From NCBI RefSeq assembly GCF_011038655.2, contig NZ_CP064954.1:1922001-1986000 (forward strand): a stretch of 64,000 nucleotides of DNA, written 5' to 3'. This document shows positions 54,004 to 63,406 of this stretch, piece after piece. The first letter of the stretch is position 1. The number at the start of each line of letters is the position of its first letter. The position numbers and the translations under genes are program-made. The notes beneath the pieces were generated by a model. That model was not told the DNA's origin. It did no database searches and was given only the letters and a program-made list of their open reading frames with translations. This stretch comes from Corynebacterium lizhenjunii (GTDB lineage: Bacteria; Actinomycetota; Actinomycetes; Mycobacteriales; Mycobacteriaceae).

Positions 54004-54936
54004 CTAGTCGAAGGTGGGCTTGTAGGCTTCCTTCGAGTAGGTGAAGACAGCCTGGTCGAAGGCGTTGTACTCGTTGTAGCGAACCAGCTCGTACAAACGA
54101 GAACGGTGCTGCATGCGCTCGAGCCACTCCGGCGACTGCAGGCCTTCAGCGGCCATATCGCGGAGGAATTCCTCGGTCGCGCCCATGGCCACCCGGAAGG
54201 TGGACACTGGCCAGATGACTGCGTTGTAGCCCAGGTCCTCAATCTGGCGGGCAGACAGCAGCTCGGTCTTGCCAAACTCCGTCATGTTCGCCAACAGCGG
54301 GGTATCCACGGCCTTGCGGAACTTCTCAAAGTCTTCCACGGAGTACAGGGCCTCGGTGAAGATGAGGTCCGCGCCAGCGTCGGCATAAGCCTTGGCCCGC
54401 TCGATGGCCTCATCAATGCCGTGGATGCCAGCGGCGTCGGTGCGGGCGCAGATGATGAAGTTCTCATCACGGCGCTCATTGACGGCGGCCGAAATACGGC
54501 GCACCATCAAATCGGTGGGAACCACTTCCTTGCCGTCAAGGTGGCCGCAACGCTTGGGGTTAACCTGGTCCTCCAGGTGGCAGCCAGCCAGGCCGGCATC
54601 CTCAAGGGCGGCAACGGTGCGCGCTGCAGACATGGGCTCACCGAAGCCAGTGTCGGCATCGACAAGCACAGGCAGATCCGTAGCCCGGGCAATCTGGCCA
54701 GCGCGGGTAGCTACTTCGGTCAAGGTGGTCAGGCCGATGTCCGGCAGGCCCAGGTCATTAGCCAGCACGGCACCGGAGATGTAGACACCACCAAAGGCGC
54801 CGATGTCCTGGATAAGCCGCGCGGTCAGCGGATTGAAGGCGCCAGGAAGGGTGGTCAGTCCCTCACCTTCCAAAGCAGCGCGGAACTGCTGCCGCTTTTG
54901 CGCATTAGTCAGCGTGGAGCCAAAGAGGCCAGCCAT
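54004..54936 (-). CDS. prpB: 2-Methylisocitrate lyase
   Basis: 310 residues. Splits 2-methylisocitrate to pyruvate and succinate. Carries the family signature KRCGHLDGK (catalytic Cys), VDADTGFGEP (metal-binding), and ICARTDAAGIHGIDEAIERA. Starts with its ATG one base after the prpD stop, so tightly coupled. Confidence 0.96.
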   Translation of the reverse strand: MAGLFGSTLTNAQKRQQFRAALEGEGLTTLPGAFNPLTARLIQDIGAFGGVYISGAVLANDLGLPDIGLTTLTEVATRAGQIARATDLPVLVDADTGFGEPMSAARTVAALEDAGLAGCHLEDQVNPKRCGHLDGKEVVPTDLMVRRISAAVNERRDENFIICARTDAAGIHGIDEAIERAKAYADAGADLIFTEALYSVEDFEKFRKAVDTPLLANMTEFGKTELLSARQIEDLGYNAVIWPVSTFRVAMGATEEFLRDMAAEGLQSPEWLERMQHRSRLYELVRYNEYNAFDQAVFTYSKEAYKPTFD

Positions 54937-56460
54937 TTAGAACACACCCTTCGGGGTAGCGGGGATGGAAGCCAGGTGCTCCTCGGTGACGCGGACGTTG
55001 AGCTCGCTCAAGTCAGTGAGGTTCTCCAGGTTCTGCACAGCGTTAAGGAAGCGCTCCTGCTCCTCCTCGGAGACAATGCCCTTAGCCAGAATGCGGAACT
55101 TGTTGATGTACTGCTCACGGGCGAACGGGCGAGCACCCAGCGGGTGAGCGTCAGCCACGGCCATCTCATCTTCGATGACGGTGCCATCGGTGAAGGTGAT
55201 CACGGCCTTGGCGCCGAAGGCCTTCTCGTTCGGGTCCTCCGAGTGGTAGCGGCGGGTCCACTCCGGATCTTCGACAGTGGAAATCTTGTGCCACAGTTCC
55301 ACGGTCTCCGGGCGGTTAGCGCGCTCCGGGGCGTAGGAGTCCACGTGGTGCCAGCCGCCGTCTTCCAGGGCGACGGCGAAGATGTACATGATGGAGTGGT
55401 CCAGCGTCTCGCGGGAGGCGTTGGGGTCCATCTTCTGCGGGTCGTTGGCGCCGGTGCCAATCACGTAGTGGGTGTGGTGGGAGGTATGCAGGACGATGGA
55501 CTCGATGTCCTTGGTCTCGCGGCCCGCTTCTTCCAGGGTGGCCTTCATGCGGCGTGCAAGGTCGATGGGCGCCTGGGACTGGTACTCCGCGGAGTGCTCC
55601 TTGGTGTAGGTGTCCAAGATGGCGCGCTTGGGCTCGCCGTCAGCGGGCAGCGGCACGGTGTAGGTGCGCTCTGGGGAGTGCAGCATCCAGGCGATGAAGC
55701 CGTCCTCGCCTTCCCAGATGGGGGCTGGGGCGCCCTCGCCGCGCATGGCGCGGTCCACGGCCTCAATGGCCATCTTGCCGGCAAAGGAAGGAGCGTAAGC
55801 CTTCCAGGAGGAAATCAGGCCCTTGCGGGACTGGCGGGTGGCGGTGGTGGTGTGCAGCGCCTGGCCAATTGCCTGGTAGATGGTGTCTACGTCCAGCTCC
55901 AGCATGGTGCCAATGCCTGCCGCCACGGACGGGCCCAGGTGGGCCACGTGGTCGATCTTGTGCTCATGCAGGCAGATGCCCTTGACCAGGTTGACCTGGA
56001 TTTCGTAGCCGGTGGCAATGCCGCGGATGAGCGCCTTGCCGTCGAGGCCCTTGTGTTGTGCCACTGCGAGGATGGGCGGAATGTTATCGCCCGGGTGGGA
56101 GTACTCTGCGGCCAGGAAGGTGTCGTGGTAGTCCAGCTCACGCACGGCGGTGCCGTTGGCCAGGGCGGCCCACTCTGCGGAGTAGGTGCCGTCCACGCCG
56201 AAAATGTTGGCGCCGTTGCCCTCGGACTCTGCGGCGTGCGGGTGTGCCTGGGCAATGACGCGGGCGGAGGTCACCGGGCGACGGCCGACGGAGGCTACTG
56301 CCACGGAGGCGTTGTCGATAATGCGGTTGATGATCATCTCGGTGGTCTCGGCAGGAACCTCCACCGGGTCTGCAGCTACCTTGGCAATCTTGTAGGCCAG
56401 GTGCTCCTCGATGGGAAAGTCCTCTGCGGACTTGCGAGTGCGTACTTCGTGTTCAATCAC
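54937..56460 (-). CDS. prpD: 2-Methylcitrate dehydratase
   Basis: 507 residues of the MmgE/PrpD fold. Segments [40 protein letters not shown] and [20 protein letters not shown] are typical. Dehydrates 2-methylcitrate in propionate breakdown. GTG at 56460 gives [15 protein letters not shown] and has AGAAGGGAA upstream; an ATG eight codons earlier is possible. First gene of prpDBC, divergent from prpR. Confidence 0.95.
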   Translation of the reverse strand: MIEHEVRTRKSAEDFPIEEHLAYKIAKVAADPVEVPAETTEMIINRIIDNASVAVASVGRRPVTSARVIAQAHPHAAESEGNGANIFGVDGTYSAEWAALANGTAVRELDYHDTFLAAEYSHPGDNIPPILAVAQHKGLDGKALIRGIATGYEIQVNLVKGICLHEHKIDHVAHLGPSVAAGIGTMLELDVDTIYQAIGQALHTTTATRQSRKGLISSWKAYAPSFAGKMAIEAVDRAMRGEGAPAPIWEGEDGFIAWMLHSPERTYTVPLPADGEPKRAILDTYTKEHSAEYQSQAPIDLARRMKATLEEAGRETKDIESIVLHTSHHTHYVIGTGANDPQKMDPNASRETLDHSIMYIFAVALEDGGWHHVDSYAPERANRPETVELWHKISTVEDPEWTRRYHSEDPNEKAFGAKAVITFTDGTVIEDEMAVADAHPLGARPFAREQYINKFRILAKGIVSEEEQERFLNAVQNLENLTDLSELNVRVTEEHLASIPATPKGVF

Positions 56461-56477
56461 GTGTGGTGCTTCCCTTC

Positions 56478-56511
56478 TATGCAAACTCGTCTATGCATAC
56501 TCGATATGCAA
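56478..56511. promoter_or_regulatory. Three spaced TATGCA half-sites upstream of prpD
   Basis: TATGCAAAC, TATGCATAC and TATGCAAGC start at 56479, 56492 and 56505, each 13 bp apart. They resemble the TTTGCAAA-like sites of RamB/PrpR-type regulators and lie just in front of prpD. Confidence 0.5.
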
Positions 56512-56604
56512 GCGATAGCAATCACAGTACTTCTTTACCCGTGCGCAAGGCCACAAGCATACTGTGTGTATTTCTGTGGAATAGAAGTGCTAAATCTGCA
56601 ATAC

Positions 56605-56619
56605 CTGCAAAACTTGCAG
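56605..56619. promoter_or_regulatory. Palindrome CTGCAA-AAC-TTGCAG in the prpD-prpR gap
   Basis: A perfect 6+3+6 inverted repeat 31 bp upstream of the prpR start. Its TTGCA core resembles the sites of short-chain fatty acyl regulators (PrpR, RamB), so it is a candidate autoregulatory site. Confidence 0.55.
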
Positions 56620-56649
56620 TTAAACGCCATTTCTGGGAAGCTCAGGGCT

Positions 56650-57963
56650 ATGAGTAAGCACTACGCGGGGGCACGAATTCACGCGCTGCGAAAGCAGCGA
56701 GGCCTCACCCAGGTGGAGATGGCCAAGCGTTTGGGGCTGTCCACCAGCTACCTCAATCAGCTGGAAAACGACCAGCGCCCGCTCACCGTGACGGTGCTGA
56801 TGCAACTGAGCCAGCGCTTCAACATCGATGCCTCCTACTTCTCTGGCGACCGCGACCTGCGCACCATCTCCGAGCTGCGGACTTTGCTTCCCGATGCCCC
56901 CGAGGAAACCCTGGCAGACCTAGCTTCCAGGTTTCCAGAGCTCATGCCCCGACTGGTGGCCGCTGCCCACCGCTCCCCTGAGCTTGCCGATGACCCCTTC
57001 GCCGCCGTCCGCGACTTCTTCTACGATGCCCACAACTACATCCACGAATTGGACGTATTAGCGGAGGAACTAGCCGGACGCTTAGGCGATGGCGTGCTGC
57101 GCCGCGGCCGGTTAGCCGCCCGCTTAGAAGACGAGCTGGGGGTGACTACCCGCTTTGGCCGCTCCGGCCCACGGCGCAGTTTTGATAGTTCCACCCGGGA
57201 GCTGTCCCTGCGCCGCGGCTTGAGCGAATCCCAACTGGTCTTCGAGATGTCCCTGCAGTACTGCCTACTGGCCTACCACGATGTATGCCGCAACTTGGTC
57301 TCCGAGCTGCCCGCCGGGGACGCGCAGCACATTGGCATTTTGGGCCTGGCGCAATACTTCGCGGCTGCTACCACCATGCCCTATACCCACATGCTGGAGG
57401 TTGCGGAAGCCACCCGCTACGACATTGACGTCATCGGATCAACCTTCGGTACCGGCTTTGAGACCACCGCTCAGCGTCTGGCCACCCTCCAGCGCCCCGG
57501 AAACCAGGGCGTGCCCTTTTCTTTCATCCGCACCGACCGCGCGGGCAACATTTCCAAACGCCAGTCCTCGACGTCGTTCCACTTCGCCCGCACTGGCGGT
57601 TCCTGCCCCCTGTGGGTGGTCCACCGTGCTTTTGAGACGCCGAATCGCATCACTCGCCAGGTGGCCTCCATGCCCGATGGGCACGCGCATTTGTGGATTG
57701 CCCGCTTTGTCCAGGGCCAGGCCAAGAGTTGGGGCGTGCCCCACCGCGAGTTTGTGGTTGGCTTGGGTTGCGACCTGGAGCAGGCGGACCGCCTGGTCTA
57801 TGCCGATGCCCTTAACCTCGATGCCGATGCCGCCAGCCCTATCGGCCCCGGTTGCACTGCCTGTCCGCGGGAGCGCTGCCCCCAGCGTTCTTTGCCGCAG
57901 GCGGGGCGCCCGGTGCGCCTAGACCTCAACCGCTCCCCAGAAACGACCTACGGCACCCAGTAG
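56650..57963 (+). CDS. prpR: PrpR/ScfR-type transcriptional regulator of propionate metabolism
   Basis: 437 residues. N-terminal XRE helix-turn-helix (RIHALRKQRGLTQVEMAKRL, then LGLSTSYLNQLENDQRPLT), a middle IrrE-like domain (DUF955) and a C-terminal DUF2083-type region. A cysteine cluster GCTACPRERCPQR near the end resembles the C-x2-C-x4-C that helps ligate an Fe-S cluster in M. tuberculosis PrpR. Divergent from prpDBC, which it likely activates in response to propionyl- or methylcitrate-type signals. ATG 56650 without a strong ribosome site. Confidence 0.92.
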   Translation: MSKHYAGARIHALRKQRGLTQVEMAKRLGLSTSYLNQLENDQRPLTVTVLMQLSQRFNIDASYFSGDRDLRTISELRTLLPDAPEETLADLASRFPELMPRLVAAAHRSPELADDPFAAVRDFFYDAHNYIHELDVLAEELAGRLGDGVLRRGRLAARLEDELGVTTRFGRSGPRRSFDSSTRELSLRRGLSESQLVFEMSLQYCLLAYHDVCRNLVSELPAGDAQHIGILGLAQYFAAATTMPYTHMLEVAEATRYDIDVIGSTFGTGFETTAQRLATLQRPGNQGVPFSFIRTDRAGNISKRQSSTSFHFARTGGSCPLWVVHRAFETPNRITRQVASMPDGHAHLWIARFVQGQAKSWGVPHREFVVGLGCDLEQADRLVYADALNLDADAASPIGPGCTACPRERCPQRSLPQAGRPVRLDLNRSPETTYGTQ

Positions 57964-57979
57964 CGGCTGGTTACGCCCG

Positions 57980-59428
57980 CTACTCCAAGTCGTCGTGAGC
58001 GACCAGGCGGCGCGCGGCCTCCGTGATGGTGCCGGAGAGCGACGGGTACACCGCAAAAGAGTCCGCCAGCTGGTCCACAGTGAGCTGGTTGGTCACCGCC
58101 ACCGCGATGGGCAAAATCAGCTCAGAGGCAGTCGGCGCCACGATGACGCCGCCGATAACCCGCCCGGTGGTGCCGCGGCAAAACAGCTTGACAAAGCCGT
58201 GCTGCAGCGAACGCATTTTCGCGCGCGGGTTGGTATTCAGCGGCATGGTAATAGTCCGCGCGGTCACGTCACCGTTTTCGATTTCTGCTTGGGTGTAGCC
58301 CACGGCGGCGATCTCCGGGCGAGTAAAGACGGCGGTGGCCACGGTCTTAAGCCGCAGCGGAGAAACGCCCTCGCCCAGAGAGTGGTACATGGCGATTCGG
58401 CCCTGCATGGCCGCCACAGAAGCCAACGGGAACAAGTCCGAGCAATCGCCGGCCGCATAAATGCCAGCCACGTTGGTACGCGAGACGCGATCGACCTTAA
58501 TGTGTCCAGAATCCGTGGTCTTTACCCCCACGTGCTCCAGGCCCAGGTCCTTGGTATTCGGGATGGAACCGATGGACATGATCACATGCGAGCCGTGGAT
58601 CTCACGGCCATCTTGGGTCTTGACCACCACGTTGCCGTCCTGCGTGCGCGAGACAGATTCCACGCGGCAGTTCTTCTCCAATTCCACACCGCGCTCAGCC
58701 AGGACGGTCTCGAGCACATCGGCGGCATCGGCATCATCATGCGGCAAGATACGGTCCCGGGAAGCCACCATGGTCACCTTGACGCCCATCTCTGCAAACG
58801 CGGACACAAACTCCGCGCCCGTGACACCCGAACCCACCACGATCAGGTGCTCCGGTTCTTCCTTGAGGCTGTAGACCTGCTGCCAAGTCAAGATCCGCTC
58901 CCCATCCGGGCGCGCACCCGGCAAGATCCGCGGGGTCGCACCGGTGGCCACCAGCACCAGGTCGGCCTCCAGGGTCTCTTCCTCCCCAGCCGCAGTGGTC
59001 ACCTGCACCTTGTGCGCGGTGCCCTTGACGCCGTCTTGGTCCTGCGCGAAGCGGGCACGGCCATCAATGACGCGCACGCCGAGCTTCTCCAGCCCCTCGC
59101 GAATATCGGTGGACTGGTTAGCCGCCAGCGCTTGCACGCGCTCATTGAGCGCCTGCAGGTTAAGCGTTAGGGAACTGAGCTGATCATTGAGCCCCATGGC
59201 ATCGGCACGGCGGAAATCGGTGCGGATGTTGGCACCAGCGATGAAGGACTTGGAGGGCACACAGTCCAACAGCACGGAGGAACCACCCGGGCCCTGGTCT
59301 TCTACCAAGGTGATCTCCGCGCCATACTTGGCACCGGCGGTGGCTGCTTCGTAGCCAGCCGGTCCACCACCAATGATGACAATGCGGGGGGCGTGTTCTA
59401 CAGAGGGGTCCAGCTGTTCCTTCGTCAC
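57980..59428 (-). CDS. lpdA: NAD(P)H-quinone dehydrogenase, flavoprotein disulfide reductase family
   Basis: 482 residues. FAD-binding IVIIGGGPAGYEAATAGAKYG, then GGSSVLLDCVPSKSFIAG, where only one Cys of the usual CxxxxC redox pair remains (the other position is Ser/Val). This is the pattern of M. tuberculosis LpdA (Rv3303c), a quinone reductase rather than lipoamide dehydrogenase. NAD-binding VVGSGVTGAEFVSAFAEMG and the ATP-like GIYAAGDC follow; a typical C-terminal dimer domain closes the protein. GTG at 59428 with AAGGAG 9 bp upstream is the best start. Convergent with prpR. Confidence 0.9.
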   Translation of the reverse strand: MTKEQLDPSVEHAPRIVIIGGGPAGYEAATAGAKYGAEITLVEDQGPGGSSVLLDCVPSKSFIAGANIRTDFRRADAMGLNDQLSSLTLNLQALNERVQALAANQSTDIREGLEKLGVRVIDGRARFAQDQDGVKGTAHKVQVTTAAGEEETLEADLVLVATGATPRILPGARPDGERILTWQQVYSLKEEPEHLIVVGSGVTGAEFVSAFAEMGVKVTMVASRDRILPHDDADAADVLETVLAERGVELEKNCRVESVSRTQDGNVVVKTQDGREIHGSHVIMSIGSIPNTKDLGLEHVGVKTTDSGHIKVDRVSRTNVAGIYAAGDCSDLFPLASVAAMQGRIAMYHSLGEGVSPLRLKTVATAVFTRPEIAAVGYTQAEIENGDVTARTITMPLNTNPRAKMRSLQHGFVKLFCRGTTGRVIGGVIVAPTASELILPIAVAVTNQLTVDQLADSFAVYPSLSGTITEAARRLVAHDDLE

Positions 59429-59570
59429 TTGCGTGTGCTCCTTAATCAGCAATACAACGGCATCGATTCACCGAAGTCGGCAGTGCGCAGCAGTACCGCG
59501 AGCGTCCCCTCCAGGAGAGCTCGCGGGCCGACTCAATAATGGTTTCCCGAATAGTCTAATCGCTTCGAGC

Positions 59571-60791
59571 TTAATCCTCCACGTGAGCGCACTGGGCTAC
59601 CACAGAACCAAAGAGCTTGATGCCCACACCAATCGCACGCTCATCCACCACCAAGTCCCCCATGTGGATGTCATACTGCTCGCCCTCCCCGGACCACGCA
59701 CCCAGCCGGGCCATGGACCCCGGCACGTGCTCGAGGTACCACGAAAAGTCCTCCCCTCCGGAAGACTGCGGTGCCTGCACCACGGATTGCGGGTCAATGG
59801 CAGTAGCGGCAGCAGACAACAGTGCGGTGGCCACGTCATCGTTAAGCACCGGCGGCACCCCACGGTGGTACTTAAGCCGGTACTCCACCCCCGTGGGGGC
59901 CAGAATGTGCTCCACCAACTCGCTGCACAACTGCTGCATGTTGCGCCACACGCCGATGTCCGCAGTACGCACGGTGCCAGACAACGTTCCGGTCTCCGGC
60001 ATGGCGTTGGGGGCAAATCCGGAATTGATATGCCCAAAGACTGCCACGGTGCCCGTGCGCGGGTCCACCCGGCGCGAGAGCAAACCCGGCAGGTCCGTGG
60101 CCACCTTGGCCAGGGCATAGATGACATCGGCAGACAAGTGCGGCCGGGAGGTATGCCCGCCGGGACCGCTGACCTCGAGCTCGAGCACATCCGTGGCAGA
60201 AGTAATTGCCCCGGTGCGCACCCCAATGCGCCCCACCCGCAGCTTCGGCTCCACGTGCACAGCGTAGATGGAGTGCACGCCCTCCAACGCGCCCCAGGAA
60301 ATCACGTCGGTGGCCCCGCCCACCCACACTTCTTCTGCGGGCTGGAAAATAAGCCGCACGCCCACGCTCAGCCCGTGCTGTTGGTCGTAGGCAGCCAGTG
60401 CGCAGGCCAGGCCCAGCACAATGGTGGTGTGCACGTCATGCCCGCAGGCGTGGGAAACCCCGGGGACCTCGGAGGAATACTCCAAGCCGGTGACTTCCTG
60501 AATGGGCAAAGCATCGATGTCCGCACGGAAAGCCACCCGGCCCTGTTCCGTGTCCGGGCCAAGGTCTACCAGCAGCCCGGTTTCTGGAAACAGCCGCGGC
60601 TCCAGGCCATGCTCGCGCAGAATCTGCGCCACAAACTCCGTGGTGTGCACCTCCTTATTGGAGGTTTCCGGGTGGCGGTGAATGTGCCGCCGCCAGCCTA
60701 TGACCTCGCTGCGGTGGGCATCGCACCACTCGTTCACGAAGGCAGACACCAGGGGATCCACAGCCGGATTACCGGTGGTGGGCTGGTTCAT
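59571..60791 (-). CDS. M20-family amidohydrolase/peptidase
   Basis: 406 residues with the M20D metal site VSHACGHDVHTTIVLG (Cys, His, Asp region) and QPAEEVWVGGA with the catalytic Glu pair, then a dimerisation domain, and a late EDFSWYLEHVPG. Resembles hippurate/indole-acetyl-amino-acid hydrolases, so it probably removes an N-acyl group from an amino acid. ATG 60791. Standing alone on the minus strand between lpdA and the XRE gene. Confidence 0.9.
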   Translation of the reverse strand: MNQPTTGNPAVDPLVSAFVNEWCDAHRSEVIGWRRHIHRHPETSNKEVHTTEFVAQILREHGLEPRLFPETGLLVDLGPDTEQGRVAFRADIDALPIQEVTGLEYSSEVPGVSHACGHDVHTTIVLGLACALAAYDQQHGLSVGVRLIFQPAEEVWVGGATDVISWGALEGVHSIYAVHVEPKLRVGRIGVRTGAITSATDVLELEVSGPGGHTSRPHLSADVIYALAKVATDLPGLLSRRVDPRTGTVAVFGHINSGFAPNAMPETGTLSGTVRTADIGVWRNMQQLCSELVEHILAPTGVEYRLKYHRGVPPVLNDDVATALLSAAATAIDPQSVVQAPQSSGGEDFSWYLEHVPGSMARLGAWSGEGEQYDIHMGDLVVDERAIGVGIKLFGSVVAQCAHVED

Positions 60792-60901
60792 GCGCGTCCT
60801 CCTCCGCAAGGTCATGTACCCCGTTTGCCTGCGTACCCGGGGCCAAGAAGTCTTTGTCCGAGTCTAGACTAGACCAAGCGGTTCAGAAAATCACTACTGA
60901 A

Positions 60902-61348
60902 CTAGACCTGTCGTTGCACCGGCCGCTTCCACTCGCGGCGTTGCTGCCACTGCGAGGCAAGCCTTTGGTCGCGCCGCCGCTGTTCCACATAGCTGGCTGG
61001 GAACGGCGCCACGTGCTCGGGGTGGAGCACCGCGGCTTCTTCCCGCCCACCCTCCTGAGCCATCCCCGCGCACAGTGGAGTGACCAATTCCCCCACCCCC
61101 GGTAACAACACTGCCGGGGGCACCTCCAACGCCTGTGCCAGTTTGTACACGGTGGATAGTGTGGGATCCACAAATCTGTCAGTGCGCTCGAGATTGGAGA
61201 TTTGGCTGCGCGACACCCCGGATAGCTCCGCTAAAATTTGCTGGCTAATTTGCCTGCGCACGCGCACCTGGCGCAAAATCCCCGCAAAACTTTCCCCGTA
61301 GGTTATCCACGCCAATAGACTTGCCTGGCTGGGTACGCTATACGTCAT
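60902..61348 (-). CDS. XRE-family helix-turn-helix regulator
   Basis: 148 residues with one HTH_3 domain at residues 20-80 (RQISQQILAELSGVSRSQIS, then NLERTDRFVDPTLSTVYKLA) and a Gln/Arg-rich C-terminal tail of unknown role. ATG with GGGGGTTGAG upstream. The promoter region shows CAACC-CCCTA-GGTTG (61353-61367), possibly an autoregulatory site, and a large inverted repeat a little further up. Target genes unknown. Confidence 0.82.
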   Translation of the reverse strand: MTYSVPSQASLLAWITYGESFAGILRQVRVRRQISQQILAELSGVSRSQISNLERTDRFVDPTLSTVYKLAQALEVPPAVLLPGVGELVTPLCAGMAQEGGREEAAVLHPEHVAPFPASYVEQRRRDQRLASQWQQRREWKRPVQRQV

Positions 61349-61383
61349 TTCTCAACCCCCTAGGTTGTTCCCCTCGTAATGTT

Positions 61384-61425
61384 GTGAGCTACCGCGGACC
61401 CCCATGACTGCCGCGGTAACCTCAC
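61384..61425. repeat. Large inverted repeat between upp and the XRE regulator
   Basis: GTGAG-C-TACCGCGG pairs with CCGCGGTA-AC-CTCAC across a 13-base loop. No T-tract follows on the upp strand, so it is either an atypical terminator for upp or an operator for the XRE gene. Confidence 0.6.
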
Positions 61426-61472
61426 ATCATAGCCACACTGCGCCCGGCGCACTACCCCCTTTTTGCCCCCTC

Positions 61473-62108
61473 CTAGACGTCGATGTTGCGCGGGCCGTAG
61501 AGCCTATCGCCGGCATCACCCAAGCCCGGCACAATGTAGGCCTCGGGGTTAAGGCTCGGGTCAATCACGGCAGTGACCAGGCGTACCGGCAGCCCCGACT
61601 GGGCCAGAGCGTCGACTCCCGGTTGCGCGGAGACCATACAGATGGCCGTGATGTCCGTGGCACCGCGGTCCGCCAGCAGTTTGAGGGAGTGCAGCAGGGA
61701 GCCGCCAGTGGCCAGCATTGGGTCCACCACAAATACGGTACGCCCGGTCAGATCCTCCGGCAGCGCCTCCAGGTAGGGCACCGGCTGGTGGGTTTCTTCG
61801 TTGCGGGCCATGCCAATAAAGCCCACTTGGGCGTCCGGGATCATCGCCAGCGCCGGGTCAATCATGCCCAGACCAGCGCGAATGATGGGCACGATAATCG
61901 GCGGGTCTTGCAGGCGCGTGCCCTGCGCCGTGGCCACCGGGGTCACGCAATCGAAGTGCTCAACGGGCAGGTCGCGGGCGGCTTCGTACACCAGCATTGC
62001 GCCCAGGTCTTTGAGGGCGGCGCGGAATGCGGCGTTGTCACTGCGGGCATCACGCATGATGGTCAAACGCGAGGCGGCGAGGGGGTGGTCTACTACGTGG
62101 ATCTCCAT
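61473..62108 (-). CDS. upp: Uracil phosphoribosyltransferase
   Basis: 211 residues. Converts uracil and PRPP to UMP (pyrimidine salvage). [20 protein letters not shown] start, then the PRPP loop [20 protein letters not shown] and the C-terminal [11 protein letters not shown] (uracil binding). ATG 62108 is the family start; a further upstream ATG is inside the divergent promoter gap. Divergent from the small protein gene at 62195. Confidence 0.96.
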   Translation of the reverse strand: MEIHVVDHPLAASRLTIMRDARSDNAAFRAALKDLGAMLVYEAARDLPVEHFDCVTPVATAQGTRLQDPPIIVPIIRAGLGMIDPALAMIPDAQVGFIGMARNEETHQPVPYLEALPEDLTGRTVFVVDPMLATGGSLLHSLKLLADRGATDITAICMVSAQPGVDALAQSGLPVRLVTAVIDPSLNPEAYIVPGLGDAGDRLYGPRNIDV

Positions 62109-62194
62109 GCCCACCACTGTAGCGCCGTGGCGCACGGGAAAAGAAGTAAAAATTTGCTGGGAACCTTTTGCCCGCTGGAGCAGTCCAATGAGCT

Positions 62195-62479
62195 ATGAGA
62201 ACTTTTGAGATTGACACCGACTACACCCGCGCCTTGGCCCGCGATTTGGATGCCCAAGCCCAGCCACAGCCCCACCACCTGCCGGTTCTGCCGGGCGGGC
62301 CCCTGGGGGATTTCTGCTCGGCGCTTGCTGCGGCTTTCCATAACCTCACCGCCCGCGATAACCAACTGCGGGCAGATTTTGCCTATCTTGCCGATACCGC
62401 TGTGGCTACCAGCAATGCCGCCGAATCTGCCGATGCCACCTCTGCTACCGCCTGTGCCTCCCTGTTAGGGGGTTCCTAG
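62195..62479 (+). CDS. Small Ala-rich helical protein, partner of NlpC/P60
   Basis: 94 residues, MRTFEIDTDYTRALARDLDA, then a long alanine-rich C-terminal helix with the repeated words LADT and ADAT. It could form a helical hairpin like type VII substrates, but there is no WxG motif or secretion signal. Its stop is one base before the NlpC/P60 ATG, so the two are coupled. Not a family I recognise. Confidence 0.6.
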   Translation: MRTFEIDTDYTRALARDLDAQAQPQPHHLPVLPGGPLGDFCSALAAAFHNLTARDNQLRADFAYLADTAVATSNAAESADATSATACASLLGGS

Positions 62480-62480
62480 G

Positions 62481-63374
62481 ATGCTGGTTATCATGCAGGC
62501 AATCGCCCAGATTTCACGGTTAAGTCCTCAGGAGCTTCCTGCCATTGCCTTGCCACAGGGTCCTTCTTTGGGTTCGGTGGATGAGTTGGCGCGCATCACC
62601 GGCGGCAGCCCAGCAGCGCTCCACCGCGCCCACCGCAGCTTGGAGGCCGATAAACACACCGTGCACCAGGTCCGCGATCGCGCAGCGACCTTGGCCCGGC
62701 AGTGCCTGGTGGACTTGCTGGGCATCGGCAGTGAGCTGCTCCGCCAAGCCATTCCCCTAGCCTTGGGGCTTGTGGTGCCCAACCCGGCCGTGCAGGCCGC
62801 GTCCCGGGCGGGGCTAGAGGCGTTGGCGGCGCGGGGCATCGCCCAAGCAATGGCTCGCCTCAGCCACTTGATGGGCGAGCTAGCGGCGGTGGCGCGGCCT
62901 CTGCTAGACATCGCGCAGACCGCAGTACAGTCGGCATGTAGTGACTCCGGGCGCGCAGCGGCACACTCCCTTGGCCAAGGGGTTCCGGGGTCTTGCGCGG
63001 TGGGTTCTTCGTCCGGTCCAGCTGCCGGTTCATCGGCTGGCCAAGCCGCAGCCCAAGCGGCATTGAGCCAGGTTGGCACCCCGTACACGTGGGGCGGAAC
63101 TGGATCCGGGGGCTTCGACTGCTCTGGGCTTACCCAGTGGGCCTACCGCCAAGCCGGAATCGAGCTGCCGCGCCTGGCCCAGGAACAGACCGTGGGGGTG
63201 CAAGTACCAGCTGATCAACTCCAGCCAGGGGATCTGGTGGTCTGGGACGGGCACGTGGCCATGTATTCCGGCAACGGGCAGATGGTAGAGGCGGGCGATC
63301 CGGTGCAGACCAATCCACTGCGCACCACAAACATGGGCATGGCCTTTAAGGGGTTTTGGCGCCCCACCGGCTAA
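62481..63374 (+). CDS. NlpC/P60-family peptidoglycan hydrolase
   Basis: 297 residues. A helical N-terminal half (EELPAIALPQ-type, followed by DELARITGGSPAALHRAHRS) is linked by a Ser/Gly/Ala stretch to a C-terminal NlpC/P60 domain: YTWGGTGSGGFDCSGLTQWA (catalytic Cys), GDLVVWDGHVAMYSGNGQ (His), then VEAGDPVQTNP. Cleaves D-Glu-mDap type bonds in peptidoglycan. There is no Sec signal peptide at the N-terminus, so export must use another route or the helical part must act as a guide. An ATG at 62493 is an alternative start. Confidence 0.85.
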   Translation: MLVIMQAIAQISRLSPQELPAIALPQGPSLGSVDELARITGGSPAALHRAHRSLEADKHTVHQVRDRAATLARQCLVDLLGIGSELLRQAIPLALGLVVPNPAVQAASRAGLEALAARGIAQAMARLSHLMGELAAVARPLLDIAQTAVQSACSDSGRAAAHSLGQGVPGSCAVGSSSGPAAGSSAGQAAAQAALSQVGTPYTWGGTGSGGFDCSGLTQWAYRQAGIELPRLAQEQTVGVQVPADQLQPGDLVVWDGHVAMYSGNGQMVEAGDPVQTNPLRTTNMGMAFKGFWRPTG

Positions 63375-63406
63375 TCAGGCGGGGCTATTAGGTAGAGTTG
63401 ATGGCC

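Noticed and set aside
53776..57963. A 4.2-kb open frame on plus, antisense to prpD and prpB
   Set aside because: Only its last part (from 56650) encodes a real protein (prpR). The upstream part mirrors prpC/prpB/prpD on the other strand and arises from high GC and codon bias.
57980..59428. Dihydrolipoamide dehydrogenase of the pyruvate dehydrogenase complex
   Set aside because: The redox-active Cys pair is incomplete (one Cys only), as in quinone reductases of the LpdA type.
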